From Leptoclinus maculatus (taxonomy: Eukaryota > Chordata > Actinopteri > Perciformes > Stichaeidae): DNA of 64,000 nt. The notes under the pieces are model-generated. The model did not search any database, was not told where the DNA came from, and worked only from the letters and a program-made list of their open reading frames with translations. Position numbers and translations under genes: made by a program. Positions 9,911 to 20,399 of the stretch are shown here, piece by piece. Within the stretch, counting starts at the first letter, position 1; the number at the start of each line of letters is the position of its first letter. The stretch spans positions 26,862,425 through 26,926,424 of the forward strand of contig JAVDOI010000006.1 of assembly GCA_032191485.1 (NCBI GenBank). The letters are read 5' to 3'.

Positions 9911-11986
9911 GCTGGTGTTACAATCATAAAGCAATTCAACTACTTGATCTTCCCTTCTTTTAACTACCATTTACATGCTTTTAACTTCTTATCCCAGTAA
10001 TCTGTCTAATGGACAGTGTCTTATCATGCGCACATACTGAGGCGCCAACAATTGGTCGAAACCTTATTACATTATTTAAAATTCATAAAGACAATGCCAA
10101 AAGACAGGATGTATGGAATTATAGTCAGGACAGTCATTCAAAATGTAATCGTGGCTTTGAAACTTTGATATGCATATTTGGCACAATGTAAAACAAAAAA
10201 AGATTTTGTTCAGGTTACTTCCCCTGACATTGAGAGAATGTTGTTGTCTCTGCCAACTGATAAACTGGCTGGTATAGACCATCTAGATGGTAAACTGTTG
10301 CGATTTGCTTCTAATCATGTATCTATTCCAATATGTCACATCTTCAACAAATGCTTAATGTACGGTGTATGCCCAAAGGTCTGGAAAGTGGCGAAGGTGA
10401 TTCCAATACCAAAGGACAAGAAATCAGCCTTCACATTTACAAATAGCCGTCCAATTAGTATACTCCCCATTTTGAGCAAATTATTAGAGAAAATCGTTTT
10501 CAAACAAATGCAGGATTATTTTAATCGGAATAAACTCATTACTAGTTCCCAGCATGCATACAGACAGAGTCACTCAACAGCAACTGCCCTTGCTCAGCTA
10601 ACTGATGACTGGCTGATACAGATGGACAATAAGAACATGGTCAGCACAGTCTTGCTTGACTTCAGTGCTGCATTTGATGTAATAGACCATGATATTATGA
10701 TTACTAAACTTGAAAGTTATGGATTCAGCATTATGGCTCTCTCTTGGATGGTTAGTTATCTTTCTGAGAGATCGCAGAGTCTTTTATAATGGTAGCTTAT
10801 CAGACTGTAGATACGTTAGCTGTGGGGTTCCACAAGGAAGTTGCTTAGGCCCCTTACTCTTTTCTATTTTCACAAACGATCTCCCTTTGTCAATTAAGGA
10901 TGCCAAAATGGTAATGTATGCAGATGACACGACACTGTATAGCACTGCTTCAAACAAACAGGAACTTGCAACCATTCTGAATCAGGATCTAGAGAGAGTG
11001 TCTGATTGGGTGAAAGTGAACAAACTAGCCCTGAACATTTCTAAAACTAAAAGTATTGTTTTTGGCTCAAAGAATATACTTAATGGTGACACACAGCTTC
11101 ACCTGTCAATGTCTGGTTCGGCAATTGAACAGGTCAAGAAGACTAAACTACTGGGTGTAGTGTTGGACGAACAGTTGTCGTGGTCTGAGCACATTGACGG
11201 CATTGTCACTAAAATGGGAAGGGGCATAGCTATGACTAGAAAGTGCTTTGCTTATTTAACACTCTCTATTGTTTGTCAGGTGTTACAGTCCTTGGTCTTT
11301 TGTCACCTGCTATACTGTCCATTTATATGGTCAGCAGCAGCTAAGAAGGACATAAACAAACTACAACTGGTTCAAAACCGAGCTGCCAGATTAGCACTCA
11401 AGTGTTCAATGAGAACTAATACAGCATATATGCACTCTCGCCTGTCATGGTTCTCAGTGGAAACTATAGCCTTCTCATGTTTTTCAGAAACGTAGTATTT
11501 AATCAGACACCTGAATATGTATTCAATCTGTTACAATACACACGTAACAGACATAACCATCACACAAGGAATGCTAGCTCAGGTCACTTGATACCTCCAA
11601 CCCCAAGAACAAATCTCCTCAAACGTACAGTTATTTTTCATGCAATTACAGCTTGGAACTTACTACCTCCTCATATAACTCTTACAGGTAATAATCTGTC
11701 ATTTAAAAGACAATTAAAGGCTCACCTCAGGGCACTAACCACTTGATGTTTATATATGGTCGGTTACAACAATATACATCCTAGTCTTTGATTGCACTAT
11801 GTATCTGACTACTATTTTTATTATTCTGATTGTACTATTTTTAACTGTTTGTTTCATGTCATGTTTTGCACATTTTGTATGCATTATGTTTTTGTCCTTT
11901 CTGTGGACCCCAGGAAGATTAGCGGCCGCTAAGGCGTCAGCTAATGGGGATCCAGTTAATAAACTAAACTAAAAAAAAACTAAAAC
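9911..11986 (+). mobile_element. LINE-2: second jockey-superfamily LINE, 5' truncated
   Basis: It starts directly after the (TTGAA)n tail of L2. It contains RT coding sequence in three frames (10178-11746) and a 3' UTR ending with GGACCCCAGGAAGATTAGC and GCTAATGGGGATCC motifs. An ACTAAACT/A-rich tail follows at about 11961-11986. The protein differs strongly from the neighbouring L2 ORF, so it is a separate family (CR1/L2/Rex1-type group). Confidence 0.75.
10178..11746 (+). pseudogene. LINE-2 reverse transcriptase, two frameshifts
   Basis: The first frame (10178-10789) covers RT fingers and palm up to LDFSAAFDVIDHD and VSYLSERS. The second (to 11495) carries CGVPQGSCLGPLL, YADDTTLYS and the QNRAARLAL box. 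The third (to 11746) carries the TAWNLLPPHI C-terminal motif. Frame changes fall at about 10770 and 11450-11495. The first is shared with the B and C copies and the second with C, so both predate the segmental duplication. The catalytic D of motif A and both D of YADD are present. Confidence 0.8.
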
Positions 11987-12523
11987 CGAATAAATGCTCA
12001 GTTAATTGAACTGCTTAAATGAACAGAAAACTGAAGTCATTTAAAAATTAAAAAGGATGCCACTTTTCTTTTGATTCTGTAACAGTGTAACAAACTAATA
12101 GAATCACATAGATATGAATCTTTTGATACTTCCAATTCAGATTTCGTGACCAACTACTCCAGCTTTTAGGAGTTAAACACTGTCCAAAACAATAAAAGTG
12201 AGCCCCAGAGCATTGGCCACGAGTTATACAGCAGTGTGTATACTGGTAGTTCCATTCTATTAGCCAAACCAAACACTCATCTGTCCACTGTGGGCGCACA
12301 GTAGGGGCTGGGGGTCAATGATGCACTCGGCTATGTTAGCGCTAGCGACCCCTGAATACCCGGTGCAGGTTAAGAGTAGTGAGTGAGGAGTCAGTAGGCA
12401 GTATAAAACAAGCAATAAAAGGCGTTTTGAGAAAGTGTGTGTCAGGCCAACCACAAGAGGTGGATGAGCATGCATGCAGCCATAACCGGGCACTGAAAAT
12501 AGAATGCATGCCTTCACTGGAAC
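11987..12523. other. No gene recognised
   Basis: AT-rich sequence downstream of LINE-2. Only open frames under 95 codons with no family features were seen. The same sequence occurs in B and C. Confidence 0.5.
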
Positions 12524-12905
12524 AATGGTGTGCCTCAAGGATCAATACTGGGTCCCATTTTGTTTAGCTTGTAGATCAATGACCTGCCAACAAATGTATG
12601 TTGATGACACATGCTCTTTATTTTGAACTAACGGCAACCATTGACTCCATGTATCTGGTTTAGCAATTCATGTTTACAGCTGAACATAAAGAAACCTGAT
12701 GTTTTTGTTAAGGAGAAAAGTTCAAGGTGGTATCGGATTTTAAATATTCTAGATTTGAATGCGTGTTTTAAAAAGCATGTCAATAAGATGGCCAGTGCTA
12801 TCAAATTCAACCTGGCTAACTTTAGGCATACGAGACAATACCCAATTGGCACTGCGGTTTTGCCTCACAACTTGAATGTGCGCATGCAGCGTCTTCTCAT
12901 AGCTT
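12524..12905 (+). pseudogene. Old decayed LINE RT relic
   Basis: Plus-strand translation across interrupted frames shows NGVPQGSILGPILFSL followed by a stop, then INDLP, then a YVDDT remnant, then SNSCLQLNIKKPDV and a SAIKFNLANFRHTR box. This is the usual RT motif order of a LINE, with internal deletions and stops. It is present at the same relative place in all three units. Confidence 0.6.
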
Positions 12906-13478
12906 GAGAAGTCAAGCCACACGTTTGCCTGTCTCATAATTCTTCCGGTTTTCTTGCGTTTGTGTCATCTGTCCACCGGCACTTTCAAACCGAGTCCTGT
13001 AACCCGAGCATGGCTCGAGCTGCTCGTAACTTCTGATATGCAAAGTGCACAAAACATCAAATGAATAACGTCGGGACCAACATTTACACAATCATTTTGG
13101 AGAAGACTAATGCATTTCATGTTGTAGTTTAGTGGTCAAGTATTGTATTAAGACTGATCGTCTAGTGCTAGATACACCAATAAGATAGCATTTCCTAGTA
13201 TTTTCTGGCTCCTGCACATCAACATCTGTAGGTTTTAATGAGTCGTTTCATGCTAAATCTGTTGGTTAAATGTTACTGAAGGATGTGTGTAATTTTTAGC
13301 ATGTTAGTTAGCCTGTGCTAGTCCCTCTCGCCTAAGTTAGGGCTAGTTTGAGCATGTGTCTCCATGTACCCCATTGAAACGCGGGTTCATTTTGAAAGTT
13401 TAGATATCAAGTAATGACACCAAATATGTTGATTTTGAGCATAGTAGCAGAGTAGAAATGAGTGAATGAAATGAGTGT
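12906..13478. other. No gene recognised (3' flank of SRCR gene)
   Basis: Unique-looking AT-rich sequence. Nothing beyond a short ACAC run near 13510 and short ORFs was noted. Confidence 0.45.
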
Positions 13479-13488
13479 GAATATTAAT

Positions 13489-13494
13489 TTATTT
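13489..13494 (-). terminator. Candidate poly(A) signal of SRCR gene, unit A
   Basis: AATAAA on the minus strand, about 185 bases downstream of the candidate stop codon (13679-13681). It is conserved in B and C. Confidence 0.4.
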
Positions 13495-13678
13495 TTGTAT
13501 ACATATAAATATATACACACACACACAGCATTCGGTCAGTCCTCCCCTAAAGATCAAGACAAAAAGAAACATGGTTATGAATTCAGAACAGTTCACTGTG
13601 CTGAGATGTCAGCTCTGATACCTGGTCATATTTCGTACTCACAGGTTATTGGTCCAATGGTCGGTGTTAACAGATGTC

Positions 13679-13689
13679 CTACTGCAAAC
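13679..13689 (-). CDS. Candidate terminal coding exon of SRCR gene, unit A
   Basis: On the minus strand a pyrimidine-poor but correct acceptor (CCTCGCAG) precedes this segment. Joined in phase 1 to the last SRCR exon it completes Gly, adds Leu-Gln and meets TAG. With all other exons this gives exactly 371 codons including the stop. The intron would be 95 bases. A GTGAGT sequence further along could mean splicing in the 3' UTR or an alternative arrangement. Support is only splice phase, conservation in three copies and the downstream AATAAA. Confidence 0.35.
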
Positions 13690-13784
13690 CTGCGAGGTTA
13701 AATTAATAACCATGTTTTTGTTTTAGTAATCCTCCAGTTTTATTGATGCAGAAAATAAGAAAAGGTGTAGCTGTACAAAGTTAC

Positions 13785-14099
13785 CTTCACAGATGACACC
13801 AGCATCCTCAGAATGACGACAGTTGTGGGTTCCTAATTCTCTGTGTGTACAGTCTTTTAGTGATGACTCAGTTCCTAAACACCGAAGGTCATCCAGCCAG
13901 ATTGGTCCACTGCCTTGTCCAAAATGTGCCCTTCTTGGTGCCGACAGAGCCCTGCCACAGCCCAGCTGGTGACACACCACCTGAGCGTCATTCACATCCC
14001 AAAGGTCGTCACACACCGTCCCCCAATTGCCGTTGTGGAAGATCTCCACTCTGCCAGAGCAGCTGCTGTTAGAGTTGACCAGTCTCACTGTAGTCATAT
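13785..14099 (-). CDS. SRCR exon 3 (last SRCR domain) of unit A gene
   Basis: A 315-bp exon encoding one complete group B SRCR domain (8 Cys), between acceptor TTCAACCAG and donor GTAACTTTG, phase 1 at both ends. It opens with DMTTVRLVNSN, contains GTVCDDLWDVNDAQVVC and WLDDLRCLG, and ends VICEG. An N-S-S glycosylation sequon lies beside the first Cys. Its 5' intron flank matches the second-to-last SRCR exon of B and C (37561, 58385), while its 3' flank matches their last exon (36594, 57418). It is therefore a recombinant exon. Extracellular ligand-binding domain. Confidence 0.85.
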
Positions 14100-14737
14100 C
14101 TGGTTGAAGTAAAAGCAAAATATCCATCAACTCACATGGCAACAGCAGTATTGAGCAAAAGCTCCATCTCTTCAATGTAACTGTACTTGATCATTCGGCT
14201 TCTTTATTATCAACTCTAACATATCATACTCTCCCTTCACACATGATTCTTCTGAGGTAAAGATGAGATATTATCTGGAAAATGTAGGATTCTATGACGC
14301 ACAAAATTTCATACCATGGATGTAAATTAGGGGTAAAAGTAAAGAGATTAGGATAAAGAATGATGTTCATTAGTTTTATTTAGGCACTTGTTAGCAACCA
14401 TCTTTTTTAAGAAACTTTAAGGCTTCAAATATAATGAGTGGGATATTTACTGACTTATTTTATGCCATGAAACAAAATGCTTAAATCTCTTCAGATTGTG
14501 TTAACCACAGACCTCATTTCAGGCATCTTACCAAAAACGTATTCAAAAATCCCATTGACTGCCATTAGTCGAAAACTTTAACTCATTGCTGTTTTTTTAG
14601 GACCAATTCCTGCAGCACTTTATTGTAACTGAATCACTGTATTGTTTGTGAGATTGAATGAAACATAACTATGATTTTTCTAAATTATCCAGTTATATTT
14701 TGCAGGAAAACATTTTTTTGTAGCTGTACAAAGTTAC

Positions 14738-15052
14738 CTTCACAGATGACACCAGCATCCTCAGAATGACGACAGTTGTGGGTTCCTAATCCACTGTGTG
14801 TACAGTCTTTTAGTGATGACTCAGTTCCTAAACACCGAAGGTCATCCAGCCAGATTGGTCCACTGCCTTGTCCAAAATGTGCCCTTCTTGGTGCCGACAG
14901 AGCCCTGCCACAGCCCAGCTGGTGACACACCACCTGAGCGTCATTCACATCCCAAAGGTCGTCACACACCGTCCCCCAATTGCCGTTGTGGAAGATCTCC
15001 ACTCTGCCAGAGCAGCTGCTGTTAGAGTTGACCAGTCTCACTGTGGTCACAT
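14738..15052 (-). CDS. SRCR exon 2 of unit A gene
   Basis: A 315-bp phase 1-1 exon, acceptor TTCAACCAG and donor GTAACTTTG, encoding one group B SRCR domain. It opens DVTTVRLVNSN and ends THSGLGTHNCRHSEDAGVICEG. All 8 cysteines are present, with an N-S-S sequon beside Cys1. It is nearly identical to the exon 3 domain, showing recent duplication or conversion between exons. Equivalent exons: 38515-38829 (B) and 59339-59653 (C). Confidence 0.87.
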
Positions 15053-16051
15053 CTGGTTGAAGTAAAAGCAAAATATCTGTCAACCTACATGGCAACTGTA
15101 GGTTGCAAATTACAGCAATATTGAGCAAAGGCCCCATCTCTTCAATATAACGTGACGTGATAATTTAGCTTCTTTATTATGAAGTCTTACATATCATACT
15201 TTCCCTTCACACATGATTCTTCTGAGGTAGAGGAGTAATGATCGGGAAAATGTGGGGGTTCTATGACGTGCAACATTTCATATAATGGATGTAAATTAGG
15301 GATGAAAGCTATAAGAGATGAAAAGAATGAAACAAAACTAGGTGTGAACTGCAACAGATGGATCTGGGTACATTGGGAGTTGATTCACAGGTTATTGTCA
15401 GGATGATGGAGATATCTAGAGAGTGCTGCAGGGATGACATATTTTTATAGGCCAACCCAGAAGTTAGCCTCTCACTGGTTCCCTCGACAAAAAGCCAATG
15501 GGATTTTGGATTATTGCAGGAAATCAGTTCAGTGGCTAAACCAGTTTATGATACTAACATGTTTTGTTCACCAAGATCATTTTCACAAATGAACACCACA
15601 TTTATGATTTTTAAATCATAGATGCAATCGACAGAAGTGGAGACATAACGTTTAAAAACAAACAAAATACACCACTGTGTGGCATGACGTCACACCACTA
15701 AGCTAAAGGCAGACTATAGATCAGCATGATGATGTTCATTAGTCTCATTTAGGCACTTGTTAGCAACAATCATTTTTAACGTAACAGCTTCAACTTCTGC
15801 GAGTGGGATATTTACTGACATTTTATGTCATAGAACAAAATGCTAAAATCCCAGTCAAAAATCCCATTGACTTCCATTCGTGTAGAAATGCCAACTCATT
15901 ACTGGGTTTTAGGAAAAATTCCTGGAGCACTTTATGTAAATATATTACTGTATCGTTTGTGAGATTGACTGAGATTAATAAACATGTTCTTCAATTCTCC
16001 AGTTACATTTGTGCAGAAAAAAAAAAGAAATTTGTAGATGTACAAAGTTAC

Positions 16052-16390
16052 CGTCACAGACGACACCAGCATCCTCAGAATGACGACAGTTGTGGGTTCC
16101 TAATCCACTGTGTGTACAGTCTGTTAGTGATGACTCAGTTCCTAAACACCGAAGGTCATCCAGCCAGATTGGTCCAATGCCTTGTCCAAAATGTGCCCTT
16201 CTTGGTGCCGACAGAGCCCTGCCACAGCCCAGCTGGTGACACACCACCTGAGCGTCATTCCCATCCCAACCGTCGTCACACACCGTCCCCCAAGTGCCGT
16301 TGTGGAAGATCTCCACTCTGCCAGAGCAGCTGCTGTCAGAGTTGACCAGTCTCACTGGAGGACTCAATGCGGCACCAGATGCTTGAGGAA
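16052..16390 (-). CDS. SRCR exon 1 (N-terminal SRCR domain) of unit A gene
   Basis: A 339-bp phase 1-1 exon after acceptor TATTTTCACAG, with donor GTAACTTTG. It encodes a short linker (PQASGAALSPP) and then a group B SRCR domain with GTVCDDGWDGNDAQVVC, GIGPIWLDDLRC and VVCDG. The sequon present in the other domains is lost here (NSDSSC). The exon joins in phase to the signal-peptide exon at 17543-17675. It is the most divergent of the SRCR domains, probably because it also holds the linker. Confidence 0.88.
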
Positions 16391-17106
16391 CTGTGAAAAT
16401 ATAGATATTATACAAATGTGATAAACCGGATACTTAATTCAGGATAATGTGTGATTCGGTAGTGTATGAACCACCTTTACAAATATGTGATGAAACAGAA
16501 CAAACTAATTGTGGAAAACCTACTCAGAATTGTGTGTGTACCCGTTGGTCTTTCTGCCCCTGTGGTTGCATTTCACGCAAACAATACCAATTTTAAGTTG
16601 AAAAAGTTTGGAATTCAGTCAATATTTGTGGTTGTTCTGAATGACACCCCCCACCAGAAAAGAGAGGGTTTGAGGCAAAGTACCCATTGTTTTGAGGTAA
16701 ACTGCTTTACTATCTCGATTAGTTAAACAAACTCCTTAGAGTGAGAGGAAAAATATTAGTTAATATTAATTCCATCAGTGTTTCAGAAAATTAATTCCTA
16801 TAAATGACTAATTTCAGTGGGAATACAATGATTTCTCACAAAAACCTGAAGTTCTAAGTAATAAGTCATGAATTCTTTCCGATTTACTTTTTTTTTTTAA
16901 ATGAAAATGACTTGTATGACATAAAAATACAGATTTAAAATATTTTACTTTCTAAAATAATAATAAATATCATAATCATCAATATTCTTCACTTTGACTT
17001 GTTCCATGTAATTTCAAGCATTAATAACTTTACTTAGATTATCTATGGGGCCACTATGAGGCAGCAGAACAAGCTGTAAACACAACATGGACATGCAGCC
17101 TGATGG

Positions 17107-17315
17107 GCCCTTTTCACAGCAGCCATTTTGACACGGGTCAAAATAAAATAAATTGTGGGCCCATTCTTTTTGGTGAGTCAGTCATTCCAGTGAGCCAGCA
17201 TCCACAATACCAGGGCCATGGCCCACCTAAATGAAACAGGGCCGTAATCAATGTTAGCAATTGCACCTGGGTTTACCCTGCAATGACATGTCGAAACGGC
17301 TGCTGTGAGAAGAGC
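17107..17315. mobile_element. MITE-1 in intron 1 of SRCR gene, unit A
   Basis: A 209-bp non-autonomous element whose ends GCCCTTTTCACAGCAGCC and GGCTGCTGTGAGAAGAGC are inverted repeats. It lies inside the first intron (16391-17542). A related element lies just upstream of the gene (17751-17973). Confidence 0.7.
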
Positions 17316-17542
17316 GTATCATTGTTAACTTTTTCTGTCTGCTCTTTGGTGCTGGGCAGGTAGTGTACAGTGGGGTGATCAGAGCTTTGCCACTGAAAAC
17401 TAATTCTCTGTGGCTTCCATAATCTCTGCAACTCCCTTCACATTACATTATTTGATCCATTGTGAATATAAAATATCAATTAGTGCAGCTTCATGTAAAG
17501 AAGAATTTAAGCTTAAACCTGATGATATGTCAATTACTTTAC

Positions 17543-17675
17543 CTGTCCATCCTGTTAATGTCTGAATTAGCAGGAGCAACAGCATTCCACGAGTCCCCCT
17601 CATCATGGGCCACATCCAGGAGATAGGACCCACACTTGCTGAATAGGACAAAAGAGGCATTTTGACAAACTGCAT
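17543..17675 (-). CDS. Signal-peptide exon of SRCR gene, unit A
   Basis: On the minus strand a coding exon ends at donor GTAAAG after ...LTGWTG, phase 1, compatible with the 16052-16390 exon. It contains a hydrophobic leader (GMLLLLLIQTLTGW) preceded by basic residues (MMRGTRG), as expected for secretion. Two in-frame starts are plausible: ATG at 17675 (44-residue leader), the first ATG after the predicted TATA box, or ATG at 17615 (24-residue leader), which gives a more typical signal peptide. I extend to the upstream ATG but cannot decide. The gene continues through 16052-16390, 14738-15052, 13785-14099 and perhaps 13679-13689, totalling 370 aa. It resembles secreted group B SRCR proteins (DMBT1/CD5L-like); no transmembrane exon was found. 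Confidence 0.7.
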
Positions 17676-17742
17676 CAAAGCAAACTCTTCTGGCTTGCTA
17701 AATGATTGACTCCAATCCTAACACAGGGTACATCCCAAGTCT

Positions 17743-17749
17743 CTTTATA
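17743..17749 (-). promoter_or_regulatory. Candidate TATA box of SRCR gene, unit A
   Basis: TATAAAG on the minus strand, 68 bases upstream of the first in-frame ATG (17675), so initiation about 30 bases on would leave a short 5' UTR. It falls at the junction between MITE-2 (whose end begins at 17751) and an X-type terminus (about 17725-17746, reverse complement AAGAGACTTGGGATGTACCC). It is identical in B and C. No further promoter elements were assessed. Confidence 0.4.
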
Positions 17750-17750
17750 T

Positions 17751-17973
17751 GCCCTTTTCACAGCAGCCAATCTGACACATAATTGCAGGGTAAACACAGG
17801 TGTGATTGATCAAACTGATGAAGGTCCCATTCTATTTAGTTTCTAATTCATTCCAGTGAGCCAACATGCACAATACCAGGGCCCCAGCCACCTAAATGGA
17901 ACAGAGCCATTTTTTTAATCACACCTGTGTTCACCCTGCAATTACATGTCAAAATGGCGGCGGTGATAAGGGC
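17751..17973. mobile_element. MITE-2 upstream of SRCR gene, unit A
   Basis: A 223-bp element with terminal inverted repeats GCCCTTTTCACAGCAGCC and GGCGGCGGTGATAAGGGC. Longer inverted symmetry runs inside (TAATTGCAGGGTAAACACAGG against CCTGTGTTCACCCTGCAATTA). It is the same family as MITE-1. X-type termini flank it on both sides, so it probably inserted into an X element. Confidence 0.7.
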
Positions 17974-17986
17974 CTATTGCATCCAC

Positions 17987-19082
17987 GGGTTCATCCCAAA
18001 GCTCTTAATCGCATCCCCGTTTCCCTTTGAAACCAATGCGAGGAGAGAGGAAACGAGGAAATATGTTTTAAGATACATGAGACTTCCTTTCCTCAGTTGC
18101 GTCACGTGAAGCGACGTCTGTTTCTGATGGCGGCTCTGATCACAGCTGGATCAGCTGTCAGTCGGCTTTAACAGCTGGAGAGACTTTTGAGAAGATTGTG
18201 TCTGTGCACATGATCACTGTACTTAATAATAGTAACTACTAATACTAATAACTAATAAAGACACACAGTAAGCATCACTGTCAGATTGGAGGTGTTTTCT
18301 CTCTGTAGCCTGTTACCTCTTTAACAAACTGTGTCCTGTTTATAAGCGCAGAACCCATTTCTACCAACGGAATGCGTCCGTCTTATTTATTAATTTATCT
18401 GTAAGTATTGAAATTCTGATTATGACGTCATTATTAAATAACCCAGAATATGATTATGGTTTCTCTTGAATACTGGAATGAATTAATTAGGCTCCATGTT
18501 TCGGGGGAAATTGAAATGATATAACTCATCAAACCAGACACACTCACGTGACTGAACGAAAATAATTATAAATGATGTAAAAAGTGTTTTGTCTCTCCAG
18601 CTCTCTCTGACAATTGTATCCATAATAAAAGTTATTGAGGGAAATATCAGATCATGAAAAGACAAATCTTTCTTATAAATGAAGAAAGTTGTTTGTGGTC
18701 CTTTTGTTGTTCAGTCTACAGTGAACATATATTTAAACCAGATGGTGAATCAGAAAACTAATCAAATATAAAGCTTGTGTTTAATCTGTGATCTGTCTTC
18801 ACTCTGGTGTTAAACTCAGTCAGTCAGTCCGATCGGCTGCAGCGTCCAATCACATAACTGAAGAACAAAGAGGGGGCGTGTCGGCCGTTAAAACACTTCC
18901 TGGAAGGCTGTTCTCGTGCGTCCTCGCTCATGGCTCCTTGGAGATCCCTCCTCCCTCCTCCCTCCTCAGAGCAGAAATAAGAGCTTTGGGACGGCCGTCA
19001 ATATGCCGGCGCAGAACAACTTCCGGTTCAAGCGAGGATCGAGTAGCGAGGAAATGACAAATAAGAGACTTGGGATGTACCC
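17987..19082 (+). mobile_element. TIR element X1
   Basis: About 1.1 kb bounded by GGGTTCATCCCAAAGCTCTTA and TAAGAGACTTGGGATGTACCC, which are inverted repeats of each other. The right part (about 18540-19082) is the reverse complement of 5335-5903. There is no transposase, so it is non-autonomous. It lies in the 5' flank of the SRCR gene. Confidence 0.65.
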
Positions 19083-19600
19083 AAGGAAACCATGCGAGGA
19101 GAGAGGAAACGAGGAAATATGGTTGAAGAAAAATGAGACGTCCTTTCCTTAGTGGCGTCAGGTGAAGCCACATCTGTTTCTGATCACTCACTTCTCTTGA
19201 GCACTGCAATTCATTTATTCTGCTCAATGTTTCGGGGGAAATTGAAATGACATAACTCATCAAACCCGACACTTAGGAATGATCAGCCTCACGTGACTGA
19301 ATGGAAATTACATTGAATGATGTAAAAACGAGTTTTCTGCTGACAGACAGACAGACTCCGCAGCTCTCGCCGACTTTAATTGTATCCATCATAAAAGTTA
19401 TTGAGGGAAATAACAGATCATGACGAGACAGTTCTTTCTAATAAATGAAGAAAGTTGTTTGTGGTCCTTTTTTTGTTCAGACCTACAATGAACATATATT
19501 TAAAACAAATGGTAAATTAGAAAACAAATCAGGACAACTTGCGGTTCAAGCGAGGATCGGGGAGCGAGGAAAGGACATATAAGAGACTTGGGATGGACCC
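19083..19600 (+). mobile_element. TIR element X2, diverged, lacks one terminus
   Basis: Directly follows X1 and repeats its order of motifs: GCGAGGAGAGAGGAAACGAGG, TTTCGGGGGAAATTGAAATGA, AAAGTTATTGAGGGAAATA, ending AAGAGACTTGGGATGGACCC. It is clearly older or more diverged than X1. Confidence 0.6.
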
Positions 19601-20359
19601 AAATTCACAGAATTATCAAATCATGCTATTCACAAGGTCAGAAATGATATAAGATTAATAGATTTAAAGACCGTTGAGTTCTAGTGCCCTTACTTTCCTT
19701 GAAGTGGCTATCTGGGAATCCAGCACTGTTTCCAATCAATTGTCAAGCTAATTTTAGGCAAACTCAGATAAAAGAAATGCAAATTAGGCACGTTTCCATC
19801 GTTCGGAGCGAGTAAACAGCGTAGTTTTGTCTGAAATTGGCACCATAGGCTAGGTATGGCTGTAATCCGCCAGAAAAAAAGGAGGAACAAGTCGCCTCAG
19901 CCATCTGACCAGGTGGGAAAATGAAGAGAGGACTACAGGAATTTGTTTGAATTGGCATTTATATGCAGATATCTGTTCATAGAGAATACATCCTTTGTTG
20001 GTTTCTTGCTTTGTGCTTTTGTGTTTGAGAGTCTATTCTCTGTATGTTTACCAGGACCTGTAACTACCTACCTGTGCACATGGTCCTCCAGGACGACCCT
20101 GGTCATGGAGACCAGGGTGGGTTAGGGTGGGTTAGAGACGTGGCTTTCTTATGAAATCCCAGAGGGGCACGGGTACACAGGGAGCATCCTTCTAAAAATT
20201 GTTTCTTTCTTAGAAACCATCTCTGGTCTACCAAATCAGGTAGGTTTAAAAGACTGTCCAAGATAAACTAAGAGGAATTCAAATAAGAGGTTTTTATGAG
20301 GGGGCGTATTACACTTGTGTTTCCTTGACATATATTTACATAAAAAAACAAAGGAAAGG

Positions 20360-20361
<2 letters not shown>
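19601..20361. other. No gene recognised
   Basis: No exon or transposon protein was seen. A short GGGTGGGTTAGGGTGGGTTAG stretch near 20113 is too short to mean telomeric repeats. Confidence 0.45.

Positions 20362-20395
<34 letters not shown>
20362..20395. repeat. (AT)n microsatellite, 17 units
   Basis: Uninterrupted AT dinucleotides. The orthologous site in the next unit (44131-44152) has 11 units. Confidence 0.95.
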
Positions 20396-20398
<3 letters not shown>

Positions 20399-20399
20399 A

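Larger units (their letters stand above)
13740..16400 (-). repeat. Internal exon-intron tandem repeat within SRCR gene, unit A
   Basis: Each SRCR exon with part of its adjoining intron forms a repeated module. The introns share blocks such as TTCATTAGT...TTTAGGCACTTGTTAGCAA, ATCCCATTGACT and the ATTC/TCCAGTTA-containing stretch next to each donor. Exon starts are spaced 953 and 1314 bp apart in A, and 967, 954 and 1314 bp apart in B and C. This repeat structure supplies the homology for domain gain and loss. Confidence 0.75.

Noticed and set aside
13845..14072. 75-codon plus-strand frame with Cys and His residues, repeated near 14798, 36654, 37621, 38575, 57478, 58445 and 59399
   Set aside because: It is the antisense frame of the SRCR exons; the minus-strand frame has the domain, splice sites and cysteines.
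20113..20133. GGGTGGGTTAGGGTGGGTTAG as telomeric sequence
   Set aside because: Only two 10-bp units, not TTAGGG repeats.
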